Both the position numbers and the translations under genes were made by a program. The notes beneath the pieces were generated by a model. It saw nothing but the letters and a program-made list of their open reading frames with translations, made no database searches and was not told where the DNA came from. Source: Methylotenera oryzisoli (GTDB lineage: Bacteria; Pseudomonadota; Gammaproteobacteria; Burkholderiales; Methylophilaceae). Taken from it: 64,000 bases of DNA. This document shows, piece by piece, positions 24,207-33,138 of this stretch. Location of the stretch: contig CAMDXI010000002.1 in assembly GCA_945878695.1 (NCBI GenBank), positions 1 through 64,000 of the forward strand, read 5' to 3'. Within the stretch, counting starts at the first letter, position 1. Each line of letters begins with the position of its first letter.

Positions 24207-25238
24207 TCACTGTGGGCTAAGCACGCTGTCCAGTTTGTTGACCGGTTCGCTGGCTTGCATGATGAGCGCGTAAGACACGCGTTCAAATACACGAAACACC
24301 ATCAGCACGCCTATGCGTTCATCGGGCAATTGTATCTGCTTATTGGCCGGCTCTGCTTGCGGGTTTTTGATGGCGCGACCGGCCCTATTGATGGTCAACA
24401 CGTGACCCAATTCCAGCCCTGCCTCGGCGCCACGATTGATGGCGACAACGCTAAGCGGACCGGCTTCTTCCACGCCGCTGTAGATGCTGATGATGCGTCC
24501 AGAAATAGCGGTTTCAGGGGCGTGCGGCACGAAGTTAGTTAGTGCTTGCTCAGGCGGGCGGACCAACAATCTGTCGCCACTGAATACCTCCTCGGTCGCC
24601 GAGACTATTTCTGCGCTGGCCGGTGTGCCGTATTGCTTGATCAGCGCCTCACCTAAATAGCGTGCTTCTTGACCCAACACTGCCTTGCTGTCTGGGTCGA
24701 TTAGGTTTTCCGAGTCGCGGACTATCTGCCAATTTGGCCCATCCTCAGGCTGGATGCTGTCCACATAAATGCGCGTGCCAGGGCTCAGCACCAAGCGTTC
24801 GTCTTGAGCGGCTAAGATGCGCGCTGAGTTGGCTGCGGCGTTTGTTTCGATGACCGTAGCATGATTTAAAAATGGCTTAATGGCAGTCAGATTTAGGCTG
24901 GGAATGGCGGCTTGCGCTAGTGGTTCTAGCTGAACGTCTGGCTCCAATGTGACGCTTTCTAGCCGCAATTTTAATTGCGGGCTGCCACTGGACATGTCTA
25001 GGTAAACGACGTTGCCAGGGTAAATCAAATGCGGGTTTTTTATTTCACTGCGATTAAGTTGCCAAACTTTTGGCCATTGCCAAGGGTCTTTTAGGAATTG
25101 GCCAGCGATGCCCCACAAGGTGTCGCCTTTAACCACAACGTGACGATCAGGGTGCTGTTCATTTAACAGAATTTCATCGGCCAAGGCAGTTAAGCTTATG
25201 CAACAAAACAGCAGCAGCGTTATAATGTGGCGAGACAT
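24207..25238 (-). CDS. Secreted LysM peptidoglycan-binding protein
   Basis: A 343-residue protein with a signal peptide (residues about 1-20, MSRHIITLLLFCCISLTALA) and an N-terminal LysM domain at about 30-85 (HVVVKGDTLWGIAGQFLKDPWQWPKVWQLN...LIYPGNVVYL). The remaining 250 residues have no domain I recognise. LysM proteins of this type regularly precede dprA and def in beta- and gammaproteobacteria and are thought to bind peptidoglycan in the periplasm. The ATG at 25238 was chosen because AAGGTG lies six bases upstream. The gene is divergent from def. Confidence 0.92.
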   Translation of the reverse strand: MSRHIITLLLFCCISLTALADEILLNEQHPDRHVVVKGDTLWGIAGQFLKDPWQWPKVWQLNRSEIKNPHLIYPGNVVYLDMSSGSPQLKLRLESVTLEPDVQLEPLAQAAIPSLNLTAIKPFLNHATVIETNAAANSARILAAQDERLVLSPGTRIYVDSIQPEDGPNWQIVRDSENLIDPDSKAVLGQEARYLGEALIKQYGTPASAEIVSATEEVFSGDRLLVRPPEQALTNFVPHAPETAISGRIISIYSGVEEAGPLSVVAINRGAEAGLELGHVLTINRAGRAIKNPQAEPANKQIQLPDERIGVLMVFRVFERVSYALIMQASEPVNKLDSVLSPQ

Positions 25239-25385
25239 ACCGAGCACCTTAAATGAAAAACAGTGAGCTCCAGTATACGATTAAATGGTCGTACTGAACC
25301 AGTAAAAGCGGTTTTAATTTCGCCCATTTAAGCGTCAGCCTAATGCGCGCAGGGCGGCATTTTTGAAAGAAAAAAAGAGTTTTTT

Positions 25386-25886
25386 ATGGCGATTTTAGAC
25401 ATACTTCATTACCCCGATGCTAGATTGCATACCGTGGCGCAGCCGGTCAAAACCGTCGATGCGAGCATTAAGCGTTTGATCGATGACATGGCGCAGACCA
25501 TGTACGATGCGCCCGGCATAGGCTTGGCCGCCACGCAGGTGAACGCCCACGTGCAACTTATTTTGATTGATATCAGTGAAAGCAAAGACGATTTATTGGT
25601 CTTGATTAACCCTAAGATTACCGAGAAGAGTGGCGAACAAGATTACGAAGAAGGCTGCTTGTCTGTGCCCGGTGTCTACGACACGGTTAGGCGCGCGGAC
25701 CGTGTCACTGTGCAGGCTTTGGATAGAGATGGCAAGCCATTCAGCTTAAAGGCCGAGGGCCTGCTCAGTGTCTGCATACAACATGAAATGGACCACCTGT
25801 TAGGCAAAGTATTCATCGAGTATTTGTCCCCATTAAAACGCAATCGCATTAAAAATAAAATGCTCAAACAACAGCGTGATCGCTGA
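25386..25886 (+). CDS. def: Peptide deformylase
   Basis: A 166-residue metalloenzyme that removes the N-terminal formyl group from nascent proteins. The three diagnostic motifs are present: [18 protein letters not shown] with the Cys ligand, and [12 protein letters not shown] with the HExxH ligands. First gene of the plus-strand operon def-fmt-rsmB-DUF4390-ntrY-ntrX; fmt starts 24 bp after it. The pairing of def with fmt reflects their opposing reactions on initiator methionine. Confidence 0.97.
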   Translation: MAILDILHYPDARLHTVAQPVKTVDASIKRLIDDMAQTMYDAPGIGLAATQVNAHVQLILIDISESKDDLLVLINPKITEKSGEQDYEEGCLSVPGVYDTVRRADRVTVQALDRDGKPFSLKAEGLLSVCIQHEMDHLLGKVFIEYLSPLKRNRIKNKMLKQQRDR

Positions 25887-25910
25887 TTTTTTAGGCCTCA
25901 GTCCCCCACT

Positions 25911-26837
25911 ATGAAACTCATTTTTGCTGGCACGCCAGACTTTGCCGTTCCCGCCTTGGCGGCCTTGATCGCCGCCGGTCATGACATTGTTATGGTCTTA
26001 ACCCAGCCGGATAGACCGGCAGGGCGAGGCATGAAATTAAAAGCCAGTCCAGTGAAAGTGTTGGCTGAGCAACATGGCTTAACGGTCTTTCAACCACTGA
26101 CTTTAAAAGACCCGCAGGCGCAGGCGCGCATCGTCGAGGTGCAAGCCGATGCCATGATAGTCGCGGCCTATGGCTTGATTATTCCCGACGCCACCTTGCA
26201 TGCCACGCGTTATGGATGCTACAACATCCACGCCTCCTTATTGCCACGTTGGCGTGGCGCTGCCCCCATACACCGTTCCTTGTTAGCAGGCGATCAGGAA
26301 ACCGGTGTGACCATCATGGAGGTGGTAGCGGCTTTGGATGCCGGCGCCATGGTCAGCCGAGGGGTGGTGGCGATCAAGGACAGCGATACCACGCAAAGCT
26401 TGCACGATGCCTTAAGTCATATAGGCGCGTCATTGATGGTGACGGCCATGGCCGACTTGGAAAAAAATGGCAACTTAGCCGCCACCGCCCAAGATGAAAA
26501 CTTGGTGACTTACGCGCACAAATTAGACAAAGCCGAAGCCGCCATAAATTGGCAGCAATCTGCAGCGGCCATTTCTCGTCAAGTGCGGGCATTTAATCCT
26601 TTTCCGGTGGCGCAAAGCCAACTAAAAGAACTCACCTGCCGCATTTGGATGGCCACGGCCGAAGCCGGTCAAGCTCAGCCCGGAGAAATCGTCGGCGTAC
26701 ACGATGGCATCCTGGTGGGTTGCGGTGAGGGTTTGTTGCGCATCACCGAATTGCAAGCACCGGGCGGCAAGCGCATGCCTGCCGCGTCTTTCGTGCAAGG
26801 CCATAGTTTGCAGCTGGGTGATAGGTTTACGGCTTAG
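25911..26837 (+). CDS. fmt: Methionyl-tRNA formyltransferase
   Basis: A 308-residue enzyme that formylates initiator Met-tRNA using 10-formyl-THF. Motifs: LIFAGTPDFAVPAL at the N-terminus, the catalytic NIHASLLPRWRGAAPIHRSLLAGDQETGVTIM block and a C-terminal OB-like tRNA-binding domain from about 205 (FNPFPVA...GKRMPAASFV). It lies between def and rsmB, the conserved bacterial order. Length and motifs are standard. Confidence 0.97.
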   Translation: MKLIFAGTPDFAVPALAALIAAGHDIVMVLTQPDRPAGRGMKLKASPVKVLAEQHGLTVFQPLTLKDPQAQARIVEVQADAMIVAAYGLIIPDATLHATRYGCYNIHASLLPRWRGAAPIHRSLLAGDQETGVTIMEVVAALDAGAMVSRGVVAIKDSDTTQSLHDALSHIGASLMVTAMADLEKNGNLAATAQDENLVTYAHKLDKAEAAINWQQSAAAISRQVRAFNPFPVAQSQLKELTCRIWMATAEAGQAQPGEIVGVHDGILVGCGEGLLRITELQAPGGKRMPAASFVQGHSLQLGDRFTA

Positions 26838-26944
26838 CATGACTGCCCGCCCATTTTGTCTGCGTAGGGATTAAGTCCCTGGTGCACGCGTTATCAAGTA
26901 AAATCAACTAACCTTTAATCGCCTTAACATCAAGAAAGCGTCCT

Positions 26945-28249
26945 TTGTACCTATCCCAACAAATTGCAGCCCATGCGGTCAACCTCGTGCTATCAGGACG
27001 CAACCTTACCTTAGCCTTGCCGGCAGCCTTAGCCAGCCACCCTAATGCCACTCCGCAACAACGTGGGGCGGCGCAGGACTTAAGTTACGGCACCTTGCGT
27101 TTCTACGGTGAAATCGATGCTTACCTCATACAGTTGCTAGAAAAGCCCTTAAGCGATGACCGCGTGCATGCCATTTTATTGGTGGCGCTCTACCAATTGC
27201 TGCACGATAAAGCCGATGCGTTCACCGTGGTCAATCAAGCGGTGCAAGCGGCGAGCTTACTGAAAAAGCCGGCGCCTAAAGCCTGGGCTAAGGGCTTGGT
27301 GAATGCCATCTTGCGTAATTTTTTACGGCAACAAACGCAGTTGGCCAGCCGCGTCGCCAACAAAGAAGCGGCGAGCTACTCCTACCCGCAATGGTGGATA
27401 AACAAACTCAAAGTGCAATACCCCTTGCATTGGCAGAGCATTTTGCTTAACGGCAATCAGCATCCGCCCATGACTTTACGCGTCAATTGTAAAAAAATCA
27501 GCGTGACGGATTACCAACAATTATTAACTCGACAAGGCATAGAATCAGACCGCCTAGGTGGCCAGGCCTTGGTTTTGAGTAAGCCGGTGACGGTGGAAAA
27601 AATCCCCGGCTTTAACGACGGCGTGGTGTCGGTGCAAGATTACGGTGCGCAATTGGCAGCGCTGCTGTTGGGTGCAGAAGTTCAGCACAAGGTGCTGGAT
27701 GCGTGTTCTGCCCCCGGCGGTAAAACCGGCCACATTTTGGAATTAGGCTGCAGCGATTTAACCGCCTTGGATAGCGACCCCGCTCGCTTGTTAAGAGTGG
27801 AAAGCAACTTGCAGCGCTTGCAATTGCACGCCAAGGTGATGGTGGGCGATGCCGCCTCTAGCGATTGGTGGGACGGCGTGCCTTTTGATCGGATATTGGC
27901 CGATGTGCCTTGCACGGCTTCAGGCATCGTGCGCCGTCATGTCGACATTAAATGGTTGCGCCGCGAGGCCGACGTGGCTTCCTTCGTCACGCAGCAAGCC
28001 AAAATTCTGCCCAATTTATGGCGGATGTTGGCAAAGGGTGGTAAATTGCTTTATGTAAGCTGTTCGGTTTTTAATGAAGAAAATCAAGGGCAAGTGGACG
28101 CATTTTTAAAAAATAATGCCGATGCCAAGCAATTGGCATTCGATGTCAGCGCCGTTTGCGCTGCCGATAACGTGACCCATTTGCATGGTCAGCTTATTCC
28201 CTCTGCCGCGCACGATGGGTTTTTCTATGCCTTATTGCAAAAAAATTAA
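26945..28249 (+). CDS. rsmB: 16S rRNA (cytosine-967-C5)-methyltransferase RsmB
   Basis: A 434-residue SAM-dependent RNA methyltransferase. Residues about 1-140 form the NusB-like RNA-binding domain (AAHAVNLVLSGRNL...AFTVVNQAVQAASLLKKPAPK); the catalytic domain carries DACSAPGGKTGHILEL, the ADVPCTASGIVRRHVDIKW cysteine and the YVSCSVFNEENQ catalytic cysteine. It starts with TTG: no in-frame ATG or GTG is available upstream of the conserved N-terminus. The neighbouring DUF4390 gene overlaps its 3' end. A second RsmB/RsmF-like paralogue occurs at 58.1 kb. Confidence 0.94.
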   Translation: MYLSQQIAAHAVNLVLSGRNLTLALPAALASHPNATPQQRGAAQDLSYGTLRFYGEIDAYLIQLLEKPLSDDRVHAILLVALYQLLHDKADAFTVVNQAVQAASLLKKPAPKAWAKGLVNAILRNFLRQQTQLASRVANKEAASYSYPQWWINKLKVQYPLHWQSILLNGNQHPPMTLRVNCKKISVTDYQQLLTRQGIESDRLGGQALVLSKPVTVEKIPGFNDGVVSVQDYGAQLAALLLGAEVQHKVLDACSAPGGKTGHILELGCSDLTALDSDPARLLRVESNLQRLQLHAKVMVGDAASSDWWDGVPFDRILADVPCTASGIVRRHVDIKWLRREADVASFVTQQAKILPNLWRMLAKGGKLLYVSCSVFNEENQGQVDAFLKNNADAKQLAFDVSAVCAADNVTHLHGQLIPSAAHDGFFYALLQKN

Positions 28250-28796
28250 GCTAGTTTTCTTGGCCTTTTTCTTGGCCTTTTTTTCCATGGCAGGGCTTGC
28301 GGCAAACAGCGGCATGTCCGTCAAAAGTGCCGAATTAAAAACACAAGACGACGCTTACGTGCTGAATGCGGATGTCGATATTAAATTTAGCAGCGCGATA
28401 GAAGACGCCATCAGCAAGGGTTACACCTTAAATTTCATCATCGAGTTTCAGCTGGCCACGCCACGAAAATATTGGTTTGATGACGAAATTGCCACCGTGA
28501 CTCAGCGGGTTAGCCTAAGTTACCATGCGCTCTCCAGACAATATGTGCTGGTGCGCGGCGATCAACAAAAAACCTTTGTGCGTTTGGATGAAGCCATCGA
28601 TGACTTGTCCACCATCAGCGACTTAAAAGTCTTCAGCAAACCCCAGGTAGAAAAAGGCGAGCCTTACAATGCCGGCTTTTTGATGCGCTTGGACACAAAA
28701 AAATTACCCAAAACACTGCAGGGCGATGGCCTGGTTTCGGAAGAATGGACCATGACTACACAGCGTTTTGAATGGCAACCGACTTTATTCAAATGA
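28227..28796 (+). CDS. DUF4390 domain-containing protein
   Basis: From the ATG at 28227 this is a 189-residue protein with a lysine-containing hydrophobic signal peptide (MPYCKKIKLVFLAFFLAFFSMAGLA). The rest matches DUF4390: YVLNADVDIKFSSAIEDAISKGYTLNFIIEFQLATPRKYWFDDEIATVTQRVSLSYHALSRQYVL and a C-terminal EEWTMTTQRFEW. It overlaps rsmB by 23 bp and precedes ntrY by 13 bp. The family sits between rsmB and ntrY in many betaproteobacteria and is presumed periplasmic; its function is unknown. ATG codons at 28215 and 28185 are alternative starts. Confidence 0.88.
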   Translation: MPYCKKIKLVFLAFFLAFFSMAGLAANSGMSVKSAELKTQDDAYVLNADVDIKFSSAIEDAISKGYTLNFIIEFQLATPRKYWFDDEIATVTQRVSLSYHALSRQYVLVRGDQQKTFVRLDEAIDDLSTISDLKVFSKPQVEKGEPYNAGFLMRLDTKKLPKTLQGDGLVSEEWTMTTQRFEWQPTLFK

Positions 28797-28809
28797 AACA
28801 GCGGGCACC

Positions 28810-30981
28810 ATGAAGTTCATAGTTTTGCTTAGCGCCGCCTTAGGCGCCTTCTTACTGTACTTGCTGTCAAACGCCAGTGCCAATACCGCTGCCTCCGGCG
28901 AATACTATTCCTTGTTGGTGGCGCTGAATATTTTATTGGCGGCCTTTCTAATCGGCGTCATAGGCTATCAAGTATGGCGTTTATTCAAGCAGATTCGCAG
29001 TGGCGTAGTGGGCAGTCGCTTTACCCGTCGATTGTTAATGAGCTTTGCCATGATGGCGCTGATTCCGGGCTTAATTGTTTATTTGGTGTCGGTTAACTTT
29101 TTAACCCGATCCATCGAATCTTGGTTCAATGTCAAAGTAGAGGCTGCGCTAGAAGGCGGCTTAAATCTAGGCCGCACCGCCTTGGACATCATGCTCTTGG
29201 ACGTCAAAGAAAAAGGCGAGAACATGGCCAGCACCTTGGCCTTTCAGCCAGCCAATAGCCGCTCTATCTTGAACGATTTACGTGAAAAAAGCGGCATTCG
29301 GGACGTCACCTTGTTGACTGTGCAAGGCCGAATTTTAGAGGTATCGAATAGCGATGCCAGCTCTATCTTGCCGGAATTGCCCAGTGTCGCCCAACTTAGG
29401 CAAGCGCGTTTACACATCTTAGGCAGCATAGAGCCAATTAGCAACAAAGGCTTGTACTTGCGCGTATTGGTGCCGGTGAATGGCCAAGATATTGCCGGTG
29501 AAACGCGTATATTGCAGTTGTTGCAACCGGTGCCCAAAGCCTTGGCTAATACCGCCGAGGCGGTGCAAGACGTTTACCAAGACTACCAACAACTGTCTTA
29601 CAGCCGTACTTCGCTAAGGGAAGTGTTTGCCCTGACCTTAACCTTGGTCATGATGTTGGCGATGTTGGGTGCCGTCGCGGTGGCTTTTGTTTTGAGTCGC
29701 AAATTATCGGCGCCCTTAACCGTCTTGGCCGAGGGCACTAAAGCCATTGCCAGTGGTGACTACAGCACGGTTTTGCCGGCGCACGGTAAAGACGAATTGG
29801 GTGTCTTGGTGCAATCCTTTAACAGCATGACTCAGCAACTCGATGACGCAACAAAAGCCGCCGAGCGTAATCGTTCTAGGGTAGAGGCGGCTCGGGGTTA
29901 CTTGGAAACCATATTGGCGCATTTATCATCCGGCGTCATGGCCTTAAACCAGCGCGGTGAATTGCGCACGTTCAACGAAGCCGCCAACAATATATTGGCC
30001 GTGCAGTTGCAGCATTGCGTGGGCTTGACCATAGAAGAAATGGTCATCAAACAGCCGCGTTTGGAGGCCTTCTTTTTGGCCATCGCCATGCACAATCAGC
30101 ATGCCGTGGGAGAAGAACCCGCTATAGTCTCCACAGTTGAAGCCACTAAGGACGAGTTGTTTACCCAGATAGAATTGCTCAGCGGTCAAGGTAAGCAAAT
30201 ACTCACCTTACGCGGCACGCGTTTACCGGATGGCGGTTACGTGGCGGTGTTTGACGATGCCACCAGTATGATACAAGCGCAGCGTGATGCCGCGTGGGGG
30301 GAAGTGGCCAGGCGCTTGGCGCACGAAATTAAAAACCCATTGACGCCCATACAGTTGTCGGCCGAGCGCATGGCGCATAAATTAGTCGACAAATTGGATG
30401 ACAGCGATGCCGACATGCTGAAACGCTCGACCGCTACCATCGTCAATCAAGTCGATGCCTTAAAACGCATGGTCAATGAATTCAGTGAGTATGCCCGCTC
30501 GCCCGCCCCGCAATTGCAAGCCCTGGATTTGAATAAACTCATACAAGAAGTGGTGTCGTTTTACGATTTGCCGGCCAGGAAATTGCACGTGTCTTTGGAA
30601 AAACAAACCTCTGCCATTAAGGGCGACAGCACCATGTTGCGCCAAGTGATACACAACTTGCTGCAAAATGCCCAAGATGCCTTAGTCGATCAAAGCGATG
30701 CCTTAATCCAAGTGCAAACTAAATCGGTAGGCCCGATGTTGGTATTAACGGTGACGGATAACGGCGCCGGTTTCCCAGCCGAAATGTTGGCGCATGCCTT
30801 TGAGCCTTACATGACGACAAAATCGCACGGTACCGGTTTGGGTCTGGCCATCGTCAAGAAGATCATAGAAGAGCATAAAGGCTGGATAAAAATTGAGAAT
30901 TTAAGCGACCTTGATGCCGATTTAGCCGATCGTCCAAACAGCGGGGCGGTGGTGACCATCAGCCTGCCATTGGACGCATGA
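28810..30981 (+). CDS. ntrY: Nitrogen-regulation type sensor histidine kinase NtrY
   Basis: A 723-residue membrane histidine kinase. Transmembrane segments lie at about 3-21, 36-56, 75-95 and 280-300, framing a periplasmic loop of about 180 residues. They are followed by HAMP (RKLSAPLTVLAEGTKAIASGDYSTVLP), a PAS domain (AARGYLETILAHLSSGVMALNQRGELRTFNEAANNIL), HisKA with phospho-His in RRLAHEIKNPLTPIQLSAERM and HATPase_c (NLLQNAQDALV, DNGAGFP, GTGLGLAIVKKII). The start was set at 28810 to exclude an upstream extension that lies inside the DUF4390 gene. Its partner NtrX follows after 69 bp. Confidence 0.95.
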   Translation: MKFIVLLSAALGAFLLYLLSNASANTAASGEYYSLLVALNILLAAFLIGVIGYQVWRLFKQIRSGVVGSRFTRRLLMSFAMMALIPGLIVYLVSVNFLTRSIESWFNVKVEAALEGGLNLGRTALDIMLLDVKEKGENMASTLAFQPANSRSILNDLREKSGIRDVTLLTVQGRILEVSNSDASSILPELPSVAQLRQARLHILGSIEPISNKGLYLRVLVPVNGQDIAGETRILQLLQPVPKALANTAEAVQDVYQDYQQLSYSRTSLREVFALTLTLVMMLAMLGAVAVAFVLSRKLSAPLTVLAEGTKAIASGDYSTVLPAHGKDELGVLVQSFNSMTQQLDDATKAAERNRSRVEAARGYLETILAHLSSGVMALNQRGELRTFNEAANNILAVQLQHCVGLTIEEMVIKQPRLEAFFLAIAMHNQHAVGEEPAIVSTVEATKDELFTQIELLSGQGKQILTLRGTRLPDGGYVAVFDDATSMIQAQRDAAWGEVARRLAHEIKNPLTPIQLSAERMAHKLVDKLDDSDADMLKRSTATIVNQVDALKRMVNEFSEYARSPAPQLQALDLNKLIQEVVSFYDLPARKLHVSLEKQTSAIKGDSTMLRQVIHNLLQNAQDALVDQSDALIQVQTKSVGPMLVLTVTDNGAGFPAEMLAHAFEPYMTTKSHGTGLGLAIVKKIIEEHKGWIKIENLSDLDADLADRPNSGAVVTISLPLDA

Positions 30982-31050
30982 GCTTAGCCCGCAATTGAAT
31001 TTTTAGCCGCTATTTTAGTAACACAACCATAGAGAAATAAAAGAATCAGC

Positions 31051-32367
31051 ATGGCAGCAAAACATATATTAGTGGTCGATGACGAAATAGGCATACGCGA
31101 ATTGTTGCGCGATATCTTGCAAGACGAAGGCTATCGCGTGCAGTTGGCAGAGAATGCCGCTGCCGCGCGCGCGGCCAGGTTGCAGGAACGGCCAGACATG
31201 GTGTTGTTGGACATATGGATGCCCGATTGCGATGGCATCACCTTGCTTAAAGAATGGGTGAATAGCAGCTTGTTGACCATGCCAGTGGTGATGATGTCCG
31301 GGCATGGCACCATAGACACGGCGGTGGAAGCAACGCGTATCGGTGCGTTTGATTTTTTAGAAAAACCGATTGCCTTACAAAAGCTGTTAAAAACCGTCAG
31401 CACCGCTTTAAAACACGGTGAACAACGGCCTAAATCGGCCATGAATTTAGCCAGCCTCGGCAAAAGCCCTATCATCACGGCTCTGAAAGAGCGCTTGGAT
31501 AAAATCGCCGACAATGTCAGCCCTGCGCCGGTATTGTTGATAGGCCCTAAAGGCAGTGGCGCGGAATTGTGCGCGCGCTATTTGCAGGAAGCCGACAGCC
31601 CGTGGTTGGCCTTAAGCGACTACGCCCGCTTGGCCCATGAGCCTATGGAAGTATTAGAAGGCCTACGCGGTGGCGTGTTGTTCATCGCCGAGCTAACCGA
31701 GCTTAATAAAGCCGAGCAAAAAGGCTTGTTATTGTTGATCGCTAAATCCGACAAATACCGGGTGCGCGTGGTGTGTGCCACCAGCGAAAACCTGCCCAGG
31801 TTACAGGCCGAGGGCTTGTTTGATTACAATTTATACCAAACGCTAACGGCATCGTCGCTTAGCATGCCGGCCTTGAATGACCATAAAGAAGACATACCGG
31901 ATTTGGTGGTGGCCATCACCCATTTGCAATTGGAATTGGCCGGCATGGATTACCGCGAGTTTGACGTGGCAGCATTAAACGCCCTGCGTAACAGCGATTG
32001 GCCTGGGGATTTGGCGCAACTCGATGCGGTGCTACGCAACTTATTGCAAACTAGTTTGGGTGAAAAAATTGGCTTAGAGGACGTGAAGCGCGTCTTGCAT
32101 CAATTTGATGACAGGCAAGTCATGGGGTCGACCGAGTTGACCGTGGCCGTGCAGATTCAAAGTGAACAATCGGTCAGTTTGAGTTTGGACAGCGGTTTGT
32201 TTGATCAACCGCTGCGCGAAGCGCGTGACGACTTCGAGCGCCGCTATTTTGAGCACCACATCAAATTGGTGGCGCATAACATGAGTAAATTGGCCGAGAT
32301 TGCCGGCTTAGAGCGCACCCATTTGTACCGCAAGCTCAAGCAGCTGGGCATTAAAATAAAAGCTTAA
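31051..32367 (+). CDS. ntrX: NtrX response regulator with degenerate AAA+ domain
   Basis: A 438-residue regulator: receiver domain 1-120 (D10, D11, phospho-site D54 in LLDIWMPD, K105), central AAA+-like domain about 138-360 and a C-terminal Fis-type helix-turn-helix (about 395-436, NMSKLAEIAGLERTHLYRKLKQLGI). The central domain is degraded: Walker A reads GPKGSGAE (Lys replaced by A171), Walker B reads VLFIAEL (A213 in place of Asp), GAFTGA is absent, and the arginine-finger strand FRxDLYYRL reads FDYNLYQTL. It should therefore be unable to hydrolyse ATP or remodel sigma-54 holoenzyme and probably works as a plain DNA-binding activator or repressor. It is paired with NtrY. Confidence 0.93.
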   Translation: MAAKHILVVDDEIGIRELLRDILQDEGYRVQLAENAAAARAARLQERPDMVLLDIWMPDCDGITLLKEWVNSSLLTMPVVMMSGHGTIDTAVEATRIGAFDFLEKPIALQKLLKTVSTALKHGEQRPKSAMNLASLGKSPIITALKERLDKIADNVSPAPVLLIGPKGSGAELCARYLQEADSPWLALSDYARLAHEPMEVLEGLRGGVLFIAELTELNKAEQKGLLLLIAKSDKYRVRVVCATSENLPRLQAEGLFDYNLYQTLTASSLSMPALNDHKEDIPDLVVAITHLQLELAGMDYREFDVAALNALRNSDWPGDLAQLDAVLRNLLQTSLGEKIGLEDVKRVLHQFDDRQVMGSTELTVAVQIQSEQSVSLSLDSGLFDQPLREARDDFERRYFEHHIKLVAHNMSKLAEIAGLERTHLYRKLKQLGIKIKA

Positions 32368-33131
32368 TTCGCTAATTCCAATACCACCGGCGTATGGTCG
32401 GATGGCCGTTCTAATTTACGCGGCGCTTTGTCTATGTGCGCAGCGCTGCAGTGTGATTTGAGCGCGTCGCTGACTAATATATGGTCTATGCGCATGCCTA
32501 GGTTACGCCTAAATCCCATCATGCGGTAATCCCACCAACTAAAGCTTTTATCCGTTTGTTCAAACAACCTAAAGCTGTCGTGCAATCCCAATCCCAATAG
32601 CGCCTGAAACGCTGCCCGTTCGGCAGGACTGACCAAGACTTGGCCTAGCCAAGCGCTGGGGTCGTGGCAATCGCGGTCTTCCGGTGCAATGTTGTAATCG
32701 CCTAATAGCAACAAATTTGGGTGCAAGCTGAGTTCATTTTTTAGCCAGCCGTTGAGGGCGCTCAGCCAACGTAATTTGTATTGGTATTTGTCCGATTCGA
32801 CGGCTTGGCCATTCGGGATGTAGGCGCATACCACGCGCATGCCGGCTATGGTGGCAGCGATGACGCGTTGCTGCTCATCGGCAAATTGCGGGATGTTATG
32901 TTGAATATCGGTCATGGCATGGCGACTGATGATGGCCACGCCGTTATAGGTTTTTTGCCCAATGTGGACCGCTTGGTAGCCTATCGCTTGCAAGTCGGCG
33001 TAAGGGAATTTATGGTCCTCTTGCTTGGTCTCTTGCAAGCACAATACGTCGGGTTGATTGCTTTGCAGCCAATCCAAGACATGTGGCAGCCTAACGTTTA
33101 ACGAATTGACATTCCAAGTTGCGAACTTCAT
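32364..33131 (-). CDS. xthA: Exodeoxyribonuclease III
   Basis: A 255-residue ExoIII/AP-endonuclease: MKFATWNVNSLNVRLPHVLDWLQ, LQETK (catalytic Glu), YNGVAIISR, LLGDYNIAPEDRD and the C-terminal MRIDHILVS and SDHTPVVLEL (catalytic Asp-His pair). It repairs abasic sites and removes 3'-blocking groups. It overlaps the convergent ntrX by 4 bp, so the two stop codons share bases. prlC lies 8 bp upstream on the same strand. Confidence 0.96.
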   Translation of the reverse strand: MKFATWNVNSLNVRLPHVLDWLQSNQPDVLCLQETKQEDHKFPYADLQAIGYQAVHIGQKTYNGVAIISRHAMTDIQHNIPQFADEQQRVIAATIAGMRVVCAYIPNGQAVESDKYQYKLRWLSALNGWLKNELSLHPNLLLLGDYNIAPEDRDCHDPSAWLGQVLVSPAERAAFQALLGLGLHDSFRLFEQTDKSFSWWDYRMMGFRRNLGMRIDHILVSDALKSHCSAAHIDKAPRKLERPSDHTPVVLELAN

Positions 33132-33138
33132 GGGGCCA

